This document shows, one piece after another, positions 37,652-48,335 of a stretch of DNA of 64,000 nucleotides. Origin of the DNA: Diprion similis. Taxonomy: Eukaryota; Arthropoda; Insecta; Hymenoptera; Diprionidae. The notes under the pieces were generated by a model. That model made no database searches. It had not been told where the DNA came from and worked only from the letters and a program-made list of their open reading frames with translations. The stretch lies in assembly GCF_021155765.1 (NCBI RefSeq), contig NC_060107.1, forward strand, positions 4,946,501 through 5,010,500, in the 5' to 3' direction. How positions within the stretch are numbered: position 1 is the stretch's first letter; every line of letters starts with the position of its first letter. Both the position numbers and the translations under genes were made by a program.

Positions 37652-39466
37652 ATGAATCGATGGCGAGGGAAGACGGCCGTGGTGACTGGAGCAGCGTCTG
37701 GGATCGGTTCGGCGATTACCGAGAGGCTCATCGAGGAGGGAATCAACGTTGCTGCCTTTGACATCCAGTACCAGCGTCTGAGAGACAGGGAAACACAGAT
37801 GAGAAGTACGGGGGCGAAGGAAGGTCGGGCTAAACTTTTCCCAGTTAAGTGCGACTTGACGAGCGAGAGCGAGATCCTTGCTGGGTTTGAATGGGTGGCG
37901 AAGAACCTAGGAGGGGTCGACGTCGTCGTCAACAACGCCGGGATCACCCACTACTCGAAAGTGATCGGTATTCATTGCCCGTTCAATTATCGAACGGTTA
38001 TTCTTAGCTGGGAACGTTGATTAGATTAAGGTGGTGTCTCATGCGAGTAGGTAGTAAAGTGGATGAATTTTCATTAATTATTCAATTCAATTGGCATTTT
38101 TCATTCTTGGATGGTGTTCGTTGAAATTTAATTTTTTTTTTTTTTTTTATCACGCCGAATTATTTACTAGGAAGCATAATTGGTATTGACAATAACTCGT
38201 CGACCATGTTTTACTTAAAATTTGGAGACAGCATGCTTGGACAGTTTATCTTTCTTACCACGATCCCAATTCTTTCTAAATCTATCGTATGCTTTTCGTT
38301 CATGAGATAAAAAAAAGTCGAACGGTCGCCAGTTTGTTAAAAAAAAAAGAAACAGTTCTCAAAGATGGAATCGACTGTTTTCCAACATTCATGCAGGACC
38401 ATGTGAAACTATATTTTGTAGAAAGCGACACCGAGGTCTTCAGGCGGATGCTGGACGTCAACGTCTTGGCAGTCGCCATTTGCACGAAAGAAGCCGTGGC
38501 GTCGATGCGCGTCAGGGACGTCGAAGGCCACGTCTTCATCATCAACAGGTGAGAAGGCCGATCCTGTCCGGCCGGATTATCACCTCTGAATTCTCCTCCA
38601 CTATATAATATATCTTTCAGCCTTCTGGGCCACGAAATTCCCGAAGGCGTTCTTCACCGGGGTTGGAACTTGTATCCGAGTTGCAAGCACGCCACGGTTG
38701 CGATGGCCAGCATCGTGCGCCGGGAGCTGATCGACGTCAAGGCCAAAGTCAGGATGACCGTAAGTATGGTAGCGATTTTGCCTAAGGATCTGCGGAATCT
38801 CAACCGCAACTATATTCCCTTTAAGAGCGTCAGTCCGGGGCTTGTCAAGACGGAGATAACGTCTGGAACTCCGGAACTGAGCAACTTGTTCGAAAGAATC
38901 CCGGCTCTCGAGCCAACTGACGTGGCTGACGCGGTTGCCTACGCTTTGGGCACTCGACCGGAGGTCCAGGTAGAAAAAAACTTAATTTCCAATAGTTATA
39001 TAACATTAAAATAAGAAATGTTACTGTGAAATGGAAATATTACAAGCAAATATGGTACACGTAACTATTTGAAGTGACTTGTTGGCGTCCGTACCACATT
39101 TTCTGGTTACTGCGACATTCAGGTTGGCTGTCTAATCCTTTCAATCAAACAAAGATTTAATTTGGATTTGGTGCTGCACCATCTTCGAATTGTCTTAGTA
39201 AGATGGAAACAAATATGGCCGGGCTGACATTAATCGACAGCTTCGATTAATCGAGTTTTTCAATCGGTATATGAATCGAAATCATCGATTAAACGAAAAA
39301 ATGATGAATCGATTAATCACAAGACTGATTTTCATTTCTTAGACAAAACTTTTTTTTTCGATTATGGTAAAAACTGAAAATAGTAAAAGACTGTTAACCA
39401 AAACTGAAAATTCTTCTTCCATTGCAGGTCACCGAATTAACCATCAGACGCACCGGAGAACCGTGA
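37652..39466 (+). CDS. Short-chain dehydrogenase/reductase, SDR11-like (254 aa)
   Basis: Five coding exons are predicted: 37,652-37,967, 38,422-38,548, 38,621-38,759, 38,826-38,969 and 39,428-39,466. All have GT-AG borders and matching phases. The product shows a classical SDR Rossmann fold: TGAASGIG (residues 12-19), NNAG (94-97) and the catalytic set N119, S148 (in INS), Y166 and K170 (YPSCK). Total length and the C-terminal ELTI motif fit insect DHRS11/farnesol-dehydrogenase-like enzymes, which oxidise or reduce small alcohols, ketones or terpenoids in the cytosol. Asp37 at the end of the second beta strand (AAFDIQ) replaces the arginine pair usual in NADP-dependent relatives, so NAD preference is inferred. 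Intron 3 is 66 bp, in frame and stop-free; it is called an intron because it has a perfect GTAAGT donor and its removal restores the KVRMT-SVSPGLVKTEI block. The substrate is unknown. Confidence 0.85.
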
Positions 39467-39519
39467 AGTATGAGCTGAACGACGGTCGGTCAGAGTTCCA
39501 AAAGTGTACCATTTACGAG

Positions 39520-39525
39520 AATAAA
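39520..39525 (+). terminator. Poly(A) signal of the SDR gene
   Basis: AATAAA 54 bp beyond the stop codon. Confidence 0.5.
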
Positions 39526-41689
39526 GTCAAAACTCGGTCTAGTAATTCAGTGGATTCTAATACTCCAATGCTTTTGTCCATTTTCTTCGCTCTGACAACG
39601 TTTTGGAATATTTTTTGAGCATCGATATACGTTATGAAAGATGTTTGAATCAGGATTCTTGCGAGAAAATCGTTTGAGCGTCAAAGAAAACGAGGGAGTG
39701 TTTAGCGGAGATTTTCCTCAATGTGTGTTGAGAGCCTTACATGACTCGCGGCACCGCGAATGGAAGATAAAAGGGATCGCAAAAAATTCACAGGCACGAG
39801 GGATACACATAGAAAATATAAGTATACATATAGTGGAGCCGAAAAGCGCAGGACAAAGGGATATAAGGAACCCTGGAGGGAGAGGAGAGGCGGGAAGAGA
39901 GAGTGAAACGCATTCACCCCCGGGAGAAAAATGATCCAGATAATATTACCCAACTCTCCTTTCAGCCGCCACACGTGACGACGATGCGTGCACGCCTTCG
40001 TTCGCTGTGTACATTTAATTATCGCTCCTTTGCTTTCTTTATTTGACTTTTTCGCAATATTCCCTACTCTTATTATTGTTTGTTTTATATATTAAGCAGA
40101 TCGCGGTGAAATGACCGAGCCTGCAGATGCCCACAGAAATTACAGCCTCTTATAACATCTGCCGTGTCTCGGGCCCTCGTCGTAAACTTCGTTTTACCCT
40201 TATTATACCTACAACGCGATGACCATCGCATTGATGAGATAAGAATCGGTAACCGCTGCATCCCCTCGCTGATATCGCCGAACCGTTCGAGTCGCCTCTC
40301 TCTCTCTCCGTGTCTATTTCCTTGCATGCGTTCACATCCGCCCTTTTGCAAGCCACCCATTCCGGCTTGCTCTCTGCTTCTGCAGTGTTTTTTTCTGCAC
40401 ATTTCCTGCCGTAATCCAGTTGCTGGCAGGCCAACATAACCTGTCACCCCACGCCTATTCAGATTCTCTCACTCTTTCCCACCCACCGATTTCGGCGCGT
40501 CGCTCCGCTGGTGACTCTATCTCTGTAGTGTCGTTAGTGCCTCTCTACTAAGCATACAAATCGCTTATACCACGGGTCAATTAGAGCGAGATGGGCAACC
40601 GCATTTATCACTGGTTCTACATCTATCCACATCAAAAAGTCTGTAGTCTGAAAAAGAACGAAATTTTTTTATTGAATTGACGATTTCGAAGATGTTCGAA
40701 ACATTACAACTGTTATATTTCGGCTCTCCGTACATCGATGGTATTAAGAATAGCTAGAATAGCTTATAGTTGTCATGCTCTGTATGCAGCGCTCGACAAA
40801 AGAGTCGCGAGAGTATCAGAAACAGGGTAAAATATCGAGCAAGTAAAACGCGGTAAGACCACCGGAGTATCGAGTAGCCGAATGGCTTAGAGTGCAAGGA
40901 GTAACACCGGTTGTCTAGACGCAGGCGCTTCGTACTCGTAAATTTATAAATAGACTGCACGGTTTGTAGACCTAGAGAGCTGAAGCTATAATTAGAAAGA
41001 GAGATCACAGCTGGATCCAGATCTCTGGAGACCGTCGACGGTTGGGGAACAATGTGAACGTTCGCAAAGATCCGATGCTCAGAAAAATTAGACTAATTTA
41101 TTTAATGGCAAATACATGAACAACGAAGATTTAGTAGTCCCTCCACTTATTTCTGGCTCTGCTCTTCCTCGACTGAAAACGATGGGGTAAACGTGAACAT
41201 GCCTCTCGCGCAGTCGCTTCCACGAACAACGAAGTGTTGAGAAGGACTGCGTTACTGTCGAATCCAGTGCGTTAACGTGTTAGATAGGGAATCGTATCCT
41301 AGACAAGTTCAAGGTCAACTAACTTGCACTCCAGTGACGTCTCCGCCTTTCCTTGGTATCGATTCACTCTATGAGATTAATCATTGCGACCCGAATTCGT
41401 ATCCCATCGCATGTAAATATTTTAAATTTATATCATATACAGTCACCGTCGAGCACGCAGAGCCGCCCACAGCCCGAATCATCAAGATCAACGAAAGATA
41501 AGTGACAGCTTTGATTTCAAAAGCTCATCTCGAATCCTCTCAACACGAAGTTCAACCAAGAGAGGAAAACTCCGCGTTCGTCACAGGTACCTAAACCGTG
41601 TTTAGGACGCCTGTCCTTAGTACCAGCGTTAAATTAATCCAGCGAATTTTATTTTCCGTTCATAAATAATAGCCAACACCAAATCCGTC

Positions 41690-42260
41690 CTATACCACAG
41701 GGATTGCTTAATTGCTTACCTGCAATTCAAGATCGACTCTAACACATCTCGGCTCAGTGAACTCAAACAGCAAAATCGCGCTCAAGTTGACGAAAAAAAT
41801 TGCCTCGAGACTGACGTTGCGGAGCTCCGCGAGTTGCAGGTTGCGGATCAACCGGAGCTACGGCGCACCTCAGCACATATCCACGAAGCTGACACTGAGC
41901 TCCTCTTCCCCGGGGTTCCCCGTCCTTCTTCGCACGCCATTCTTCCTTCTGTCATACAGGTGGTCACCGTGCTTGGCCCGACCGTCGGTGATAGAGCCAC
42001 GGTCTCCGCACGTTTCTTAATTCTTCGTTCGAAGAAGCTCAAAGGATGGATGCGTCCCAATCCTCGCCAAGCTTTGCTGCTTACGTGATAAAAGGAGCCG
42101 TGGTCTGCGGAAGTCTTCAGATCTCAATTCCAAGCCGGTCGGCTCTGTTACAGTGATAAATGTCAACGAGGCTCTCCCTGGGGATCTTCAAACATAAACT
42201 TCTTGTCGCTACTCGCGCTGCTGCTAAAGCTAAGGAACCGTATTTGCTCAATTGAGGATC
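41690..42260 (+). pseudogene. Degenerate retroelement ORF1 fragment (FP25-type C-terminal domain)
   Basis: One frame (to the stop at 42,086) encodes a coiled-coil-like stretch (RLSELKQQNRAQVDE), followed by a segment with ELLFPGVPRP and VTVLGPTVGDR. A second frame contains INVNEALPGDLQ (about 42,157-42,192) and then stops. A third frame carries KLLVATRAAAKAKE (about 42,196-42,237) and stops shortly after. The order GvP / lG / vNEaLp / l..aRaaAK is familiar from the ORF1-like proteins of insect LINE-type retroelements that carry the Baculo_FP_C-type domain. Frame changes and stops show a dead copy. No reverse transcriptase is visible in the window. I have not joined the frames. Confidence 0.55.
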
Positions 42261-43175
42261 TGGAAGTTTTTAAAGCTGACAAGTTGCCTCCTGGTTCGCC
42301 GTTGGAATCTGCGAGGCGTATGGCGATCCTCCCTTCCTGGGCCTCGGCTGCGTCGTCTCATCACCGGAACCAATGGAGCTAATTCACTTCTCTTCGTTGC
42401 TGTCAATTGCTACTATCTCCGTAAATCGTTCGCTCGCTGCAGAACCATTGGTCTTCGAGAGCTATTGCTACAGTGGTGGCTGGCGATGGATTTAGATTTA
42501 GTTCTAGATCGGGATAGACTAGACTGTGCTTTTCCTTTTCTCTTTCTGTATGATTGTGCCTTTAGTTTTTCTTTTCACTGCTTTTCTTTGACACTCTGCT
42601 GTCGTTCGTCCATCCACCCATCCATCCCTCCCTCTCTCTCTCTTTTTTCACCCTTGTAACAAACTGCAGCCGCGGTTGTTTTATTCCCCCTTTGTTTTTT
42701 CCCAGAAAAACTTTTTCCTAACTCCATTAGGTTTTCGAGAAACAAGAGAGGGGTAGATGTCCTCCTGATTTCAAATTCCACTTTTCTATTCGTATTACAT
42801 CGTGGAGAGACAAAAATTAAGAACAGAAAAGAATTCGAGAAGAGAAATGTTCTATCAAATTCTGGTTTCCATATTTCCGTAACAATTTTTCCACGGTTCT
42901 GTTGTTGGATTTCATCTTATTGCATCGGCGTTAATGTAAGGCGGGAAAAGAAAGAATGTGCTAGATGTGGAGGTGTATAGAAGAGGATAAAAAGTGGTAA
43001 AAATGGAAGAAGAGGAAAAAGAAAAAAGTAAAAAATAAATAAAGGACGTATACCTTTAAGCGGCTAACCAGAACAACGGGCTGTATCGGTGAAACGCGGT
43101 GGAATAACACCCTAATTTATGGTCGTCACACAATAACCGTCATAAATTGCATCTGAGCCCACCAACCAACGAAAC

Positions 43176-43210
43176 GAGCGAACGAACGAACGAACGAATG
43201 AACGAACGAA
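43176..43210. repeat. (GAAC)n microsatellite
   Basis: About nine GAAC-type units with single-base variants. Confidence 0.85.
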
Positions 43211-44251
43211 GGGCGAAGAACAGCTCGCGATAGTCGCGATCACCTATATTTTACATCACGAGCGAGGAGCCCGATGTACAAAATCGGGGCATAATTTATC
43301 TGTTTTCAAATATACGCTACGATAAATTTGCATATTTTAATATAAATTCCCGAATACCGAAGAGTGTATGTATATAGGAATTTTTATCGACCGTTGCATT
43401 TTTTTTTTTTTTTCACTACTTTTCCATCTTGTCTTTACAGGATCGTATGTCCTTTAATAAACATATACCGTCAAATTACATTTTACTTGTATTGTTCGCG
43501 AAATATTAGATCAAGTATTTCAAACAGACAAGATATTCCGTGAAAAAAGTTTTCCGCCTCCAAAAATCGCTGAGGAAATTCTTGAAAAATATTATTATTA
43601 AATTTATAATCAATTGAACATCCTGTTTTGCTCTCTTCGACACTCAGATTGCCGAGAAACATAGGAATGTTATTGAATCTTATGTTCATCCTTGGGGAGC
43701 ACATTTTAACGGATCCTGCCCTGAAATCGGCAAAAAAAGACCCTTCAATTCACCGCTAAATTCATGCCACATCTGTCAGTATAACAGCCGCTGAATTGCT
43801 GCACATGTACATTATCGCACGTGGAGATGTGCCCACATGAACACATTGAGCAGACTTTGCGCGCACGTATTCAGAAGCGAGTGGCTCAAATGAGCATGCT
43901 TACGTTGGCAGTGTTCCGCTAATGAACCAGGTGTGGTAGCTCAGCCATTCTCAGCTTGTAGGGAACGGGTTTACCTTCCCCCTTCACCCAGAAACTCGGC
44001 AATCCCTTTCCTCCCCGATCCTCAGTCGCAAATATAGAAGCCGCAGAACTCCGGACCGAGATCTCGCCCGAACCTTATTGCACGAGGAAACTGCACTGAA
44101 TTCTTGAGCTGATTGTGAGCTCATAGAAACTGCTGCCAGACCGAATTGCACACCACGTCGCGGGTCCTGCAGACATGGAATACCGCTCACCTCACTTATC
44201 CTCAACGGTAGACTGCCTCAAATTGCCTGTAATCCCGTTCAATCAATTTCA

Positions 44252-44449
44252 ATGAAGAATACACATTTCATTCTAGGAATTATTTGGTCTGCTCTAGGAC
44301 TGGAATTATTTTATACCACGATGAACGAGACTATAAAATTACCACTTGTGCATTTTCATCGACCTAAATATTATACTGACAATTTGACTCAACAATGTCA
44401 ACTTGCTCGCCCTAATCCATGTCAACAAGTAGAAATTCGTCAGAGCTGA
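44252..44449 (+). CDS. Doubtful small ORF with hydrophobic N terminus (65 aa)
   Basis: The frame begins MKNTHFILGIIWSALGLEL, a signal-peptide or membrane-anchor-like segment, and then has the polar stretch HFHRPKYYTDN. Codon third positions are A/T-rich. It lies about 0.6 kb upstream of the first GH31 gene. The segment ETIKLPLVHF faintly recalls the ITLPLSVKFGDG segment of GH31 exon 1, so a decayed third GH31 first exon is conceivable. There is no recognisable family and no promoter. It may be chance. Confidence 0.2.
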   Translation: MKNTHFILGIIWSALGLELFYTTMNETIKLPLVHFHRPKYYTDNLTQQCQLARPNPCQQVEIRQS

Positions 44450-44832
44450 TTTTGACAGTTGTAAACCTCATCAGTCATATTTCCTGATAACGTGATTATT
44501 GTACCAATAGAGTTTGATTGCGAGATTTGCAATGGGATTGAGAAGACACACGGTGCCACTTGAGAATAAAAATTTTACGTGTAAAATAGTTCTCGACAAT
44601 CATCATAGAATGTATCGAAACGCGAGAAACGTCGTTCCGTTACCGAAAGGAAAGCATTCCTGACTAGCTATCAGATATTTATCATCAGGCTGCTCATGGA
44701 GGCTGAACATGAATTAATCCCTGGGAAATCAAATGGGAGTCGATCTACTGCACCAGTGAAAAAGTCTGTTATCGCCCAAGTTGGACACTCCAGGGCTGAG
44801 CTTAGCAGATAATGGTAATCGCTAACAGAGAA

Positions 44833-44840
44833 TATAAAAG
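44833..44840 (+). promoter_or_regulatory. TATA box of GH31 gene A
   Basis: TATAAAAG lies 28 bp upstream of an ACAGT initiator-like site (CAGT at 44,861). The ATG is at 44,873, so the predicted leader is only about a dozen bases. The second GH31 gene has the same arrangement. Confidence 0.7.
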
Positions 44841-44872
44841 CAAACTAAGCTCTTCTCGAACAGTACACGGTT

Positions 44873-47622
44873 ATGTGGGCAAGCAGCATGTGGTGGCCAG
44901 TGTTGTTCCTATGCGCTGGTTTCGGCGCAGTTTTCGCCGACGTAGTTACTTTGCCGGTTTCTGTGAAATTTGGTGACGGCCTACTAAGCTTTTCAAAAAA
45001 TACTGACGGAGTTTTTTACGCCATTAACGAGCAAGGTAGATTAACGTTCACATCATGTCCACTCATTATAAAGGCAGAATTTCTTGCACCTTCATGTGTT
45101 TAACCATGCTTTTTTACCTCTTTCAAACAGATGGACTAACCGTGGAGAACAGCATTTCCATTGGACAATCTAACGTAGCCAGGAATAATCAAGAATACTC
45201 ATTGACGGAGTGTTCAACTGATGAAGAAGAAGCCTGCGTTGAATTTGTCATAAATGACGTGAATGTCATCTTCAAAAAGGACGCCAGCAATCGGGCTTCG
45301 TCTGTCTCACATGTCGTAGTAAACTCGACTATGGATGGTGTGAGAATTGGTGCTTGCATCGAACTAGGCGATGGCGTTGACTGGTTCGGCGGTCCAGAGG
45401 CGAAGTACCAGCTGTGGCCAGTTCAAGATGCCCAATGGAATTACACAGGTTACTATCCGAAGGAGGACGACGCCGTTGCTATAGCAGAACCGTACTGGCT
45501 CAGTAGCCAGGGGACGTATTTGTACGTTAATCCTGCCACATCCATGTTCATTGGTGAGTCCTGAAACCGACACAACCAGTTGAAGATTTTTTAAACTGGA
45601 ACCAAATGTCGCACTGTGTCTTTTAGATCAAAACCATCTCAACGACGGATCACTCTGCATTTACGCGGAGAACGTGACGCCGTACAGAGAAAGGAATTAC
45701 ACCAGCCTCGAGTATTGGATTGGTAGCTACGAAGATCCTAGAACAGCCCACGAAGCCGCAGTGGAGGAATTCTTCGCTAAGCCAACCAGTATCCCGGACG
45801 AACGGATGATCACTCAGCCAGTCTGGTCCACGTGGGCGCGGTACAAAATCTACGTGAATGACACAATCGTGCGACAGTACGCTCAGGAGATCCTCGACAA
45901 CGGGTTCAACCACAGCCAACTGGAGATAGACGACTTTTGGGAAACCTGTTACGGCAGCCTGACCTTCAACACGAGCGACAGTAAGTTTCCGAACATCAAG
46001 AACTTGACCGATGATCTCCACGACCTTGGATTCAGGGTCACTCTCTGGGTTCACCCCTTCATCAACGTCGAGTGCACGGAGTACTACTCGATCGCCCAGA
46101 GCGCCGGGTACTTCGCTAAGGATGTTAACGGAACTATACTGACCACGTGGTGGCAAGGAGAAAACGCATCTGTCATCGACTTCACCAACGAAGCGGCGGT
46201 TGAATGGTACCCATCAGTTGCCTAGTTCTTATCTCGCAGCGGAAGTAGTATCAGAAATTGTACCAAACTTCTGCCTCCCGCAACCTGTCCATGATGTGAA
46301 TAAAATTTCGCAGGTTTACTTCGAGGCTAACAGCTCTGCAGACCAGCGCCGGAATTGATTCGTTCAAATTCGACGCCGGCGAAGCATCCTGGGCACCGGA
46401 ACCAGCCGTCCTGACTGGTAACGTGGAAGAATCACCGAGCATCTACACCTACCAGTTCGCCAGGGCTTTGGCAGCATTCGGAAACGGCATCGAAGTCCGT
46501 ACAGGTTGGCAGACTCAGGATCTTGCCATATTCGTGAGGATGTTGGACAAGGACACCTCCTGGACTTTCGAAAACGGGCTGCCAACTTTGATCACCACTC
46601 TGCTGGTCATGAACCTTGCTGGCTATGGATTTGTGCTTCCGGACATGGTGGGCGGAAACGGCTACATTGACGGCGTACTCGTCTCGACCGAGTACCCGAG
46701 CAAGGAGCTCTTCATCAGGTGGCTTCAGGCCAACACATTCATGCCCTCGATCCAGTACTCCTTCGTGCCGTGGGACTACGACAACGAGGTAGGCGTCGTG
46801 GCGATCAATGAACGCCGATATCCGATATCATTCTGCGTTTTTCATGCCATTTTTTCCCCCCACAGACTGTCGAGATCTGTCGCACGTACACCGAACTCCA
46901 CGAGGCGTACGCCCCGACGATAATCGAGGCGATGAACGCACTCGTAGCCAATGGGACCCCCGTCAATCCTCCGGTTTGGTGGCTAGACCCAACGAACAGT
47001 GAAGCCTATAATATTTCAGATGGTAATCAGATCGACGGCTATCGCATATCAAGACCGCTTACATGTACTCAAAGCAATTTTAGATAACACCGCGTGCCAT
47101 AGTCTATTGGCGGTATTGAATCCACCGCTTGTAATTGTAAGACGAAGGTGAAGTGTGATATTCGATGATATCTAGAAAATTTATGATTATTCTCTATGCC
47201 CCAAATAAGATCCACTTACTTAGTTTCATTGAGCAGCTGCGACTTTGTGCCCGCATTCCTTGATCCGCTTGGGTCAGGGTGAAAATGATTCGACAACCAA
47301 GTAAAATGGATTTTGTTCTGCAGAATACCTTCTCGGCGAAGTAATCCTAGTGGCTCCAGTCGTCGTTGAGGGTGCCGTAACGCGAGACATCTTCTTGCCC
47401 AGCGGAACATGGCGCGATGCCACCTACGGCACGTATGACATCTACGAGGGTCCGACCTGGATCTACGACTACCCGGCTCCACTAGAGGTCTTGCCCTACT
47501 TCGTCGAATCAAGTTACTGGGAAACGCTGAGTGCAGGGAGCGGAGCTTTTATTCCATCGTCCAGTCTAACAGTGATCTACGCGTCAGCAATCTTAGCTTT
47601 GCTGACACAACATTTCAATTGA
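44873..47622 (+). CDS. GH31 glycosidase A, MYORG-like, secreted/GPI-type (698 aa)
   Basis: Six exons: 44,873-45,035, 45,131-45,553, 45,627-46,206, 46,314-46,788, 46,866-47,022 and 47,324-47,622. Phases are consistent throughout. The product resembles myogenesis-regulating glycosidase (GH31), a retaining alpha-glycosidase; the mammalian member acts on alpha-galactosides. Residues 1-22 form a signal peptide (WWPVLFLCAGFGAVFA). The catalytic barrel has the nucleophile D409 in SFKFDAGE and the probable acid/base D467 in RMLDKDTSW, 58 residues later as in the human enzyme, plus the substrate-pocket D499 in LPDMVGG. Many N-glycosylation sequons (NYT, NHS, NTS, NLT, NAS) support passage through the secretory pathway. 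The C terminus is SGAFIPSSS followed by a hydrophobic tail ending LLTQHFN, like a GPI-attachment signal. Substrate is inferred by family only. Confidence 0.88.
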
Positions 47623-48283
47623 TCACCAGTAGCGTTATGGTCAATCCATTTCAAATTTGGATCCATAGATAGATAAGAACGGAACAATTATATTTGCTCC
47701 GATAAATGCCCGCTCTTTAACGATAAAAAAAAAAATAACGCCACAGTCTGTGTACGTTAATGTATAAGTGAACTGGTGTTTTGTAAATATTATGTAACTT
47801 AATAAGTTAATAGATATATGTATATCGGTATTACCCATAATCGTCTCAAACATGTAACTTGAGGTCATAACATATTGTAAAGCAGCTTTACCTAGTAATA
47901 AGGACTCAAAAATCCTGAAAGTTACTGATCGTTAAAATTGTACTTGCTATTAAAGTTGTGTTATTATTCTTATCGCGATAACCCATTTCGTTAATACCAT
48001 AATTAGCAGAGCCCTAATCGTTTTAGAGAAAAATATAAAATATCTAAAACCAATTGTCGAATCTTTCGCTTTGCGATGGGAATTGAATGTCAAGGTGTCG
48101 GTAGTTCCGTTAAAATTCCTATCTGTAAACATTCTTATCGACGAAACTCTGATTGATCACACAAGTGGAAAACTCAACAAGGCATACTTCCAGTTTATCA
48201 AATTCCCAAACTGAATTGATTGCATCTAACAAGGTAGGATTGCTTTCATCAGGTAAAAACGATAATTCCAGTGCAATAACGGC

Positions 48284-48291
48284 TATAAAAG
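48284..48291 (+). promoter_or_regulatory. TATA box of GH31 gene B
   Basis: TATAAAAG lies 30 bp upstream of an ACAGT initiator-like site (CAGT at 48,314), with the ATG at 48,336. Its element order and spacing match gene A, although the surrounding sequence is diverged. Confidence 0.7.
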
Positions 48292-48335
48292 AGAGGGCTG
48301 TGTATTTCGCAAACAGTATACCTACAGTGCACAAA

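Larger units (their letters stand above)
39467..44832. other. Spacer between the SDR and GH31 genes
   Basis: Apart from the SDR 3' end, a retroelement ORF1 relic (41,690-42,260) and a doubtful 65-codon frame (44,252-44,449), no gene is visible. A tetranucleotide run of GAAC units lies near 43,176-43,210, and a degenerate ATCGATTAATCGA-type repeat at 39,238-39,330. Confidence 0.5.

Noticed and set aside
40875-40950. tRNA-like start (GTAGCCGAATGGCTTAGAG)
   Set aside because: It resembles a class II tRNA D-arm, but there is no GGTTCGAAT-type T-arm and no acceptor stem.
43928-44000. GTGGTAGCTCAGCC, tRNA A-box-like
   Set aside because: No matching B box or cloverleaf follows.
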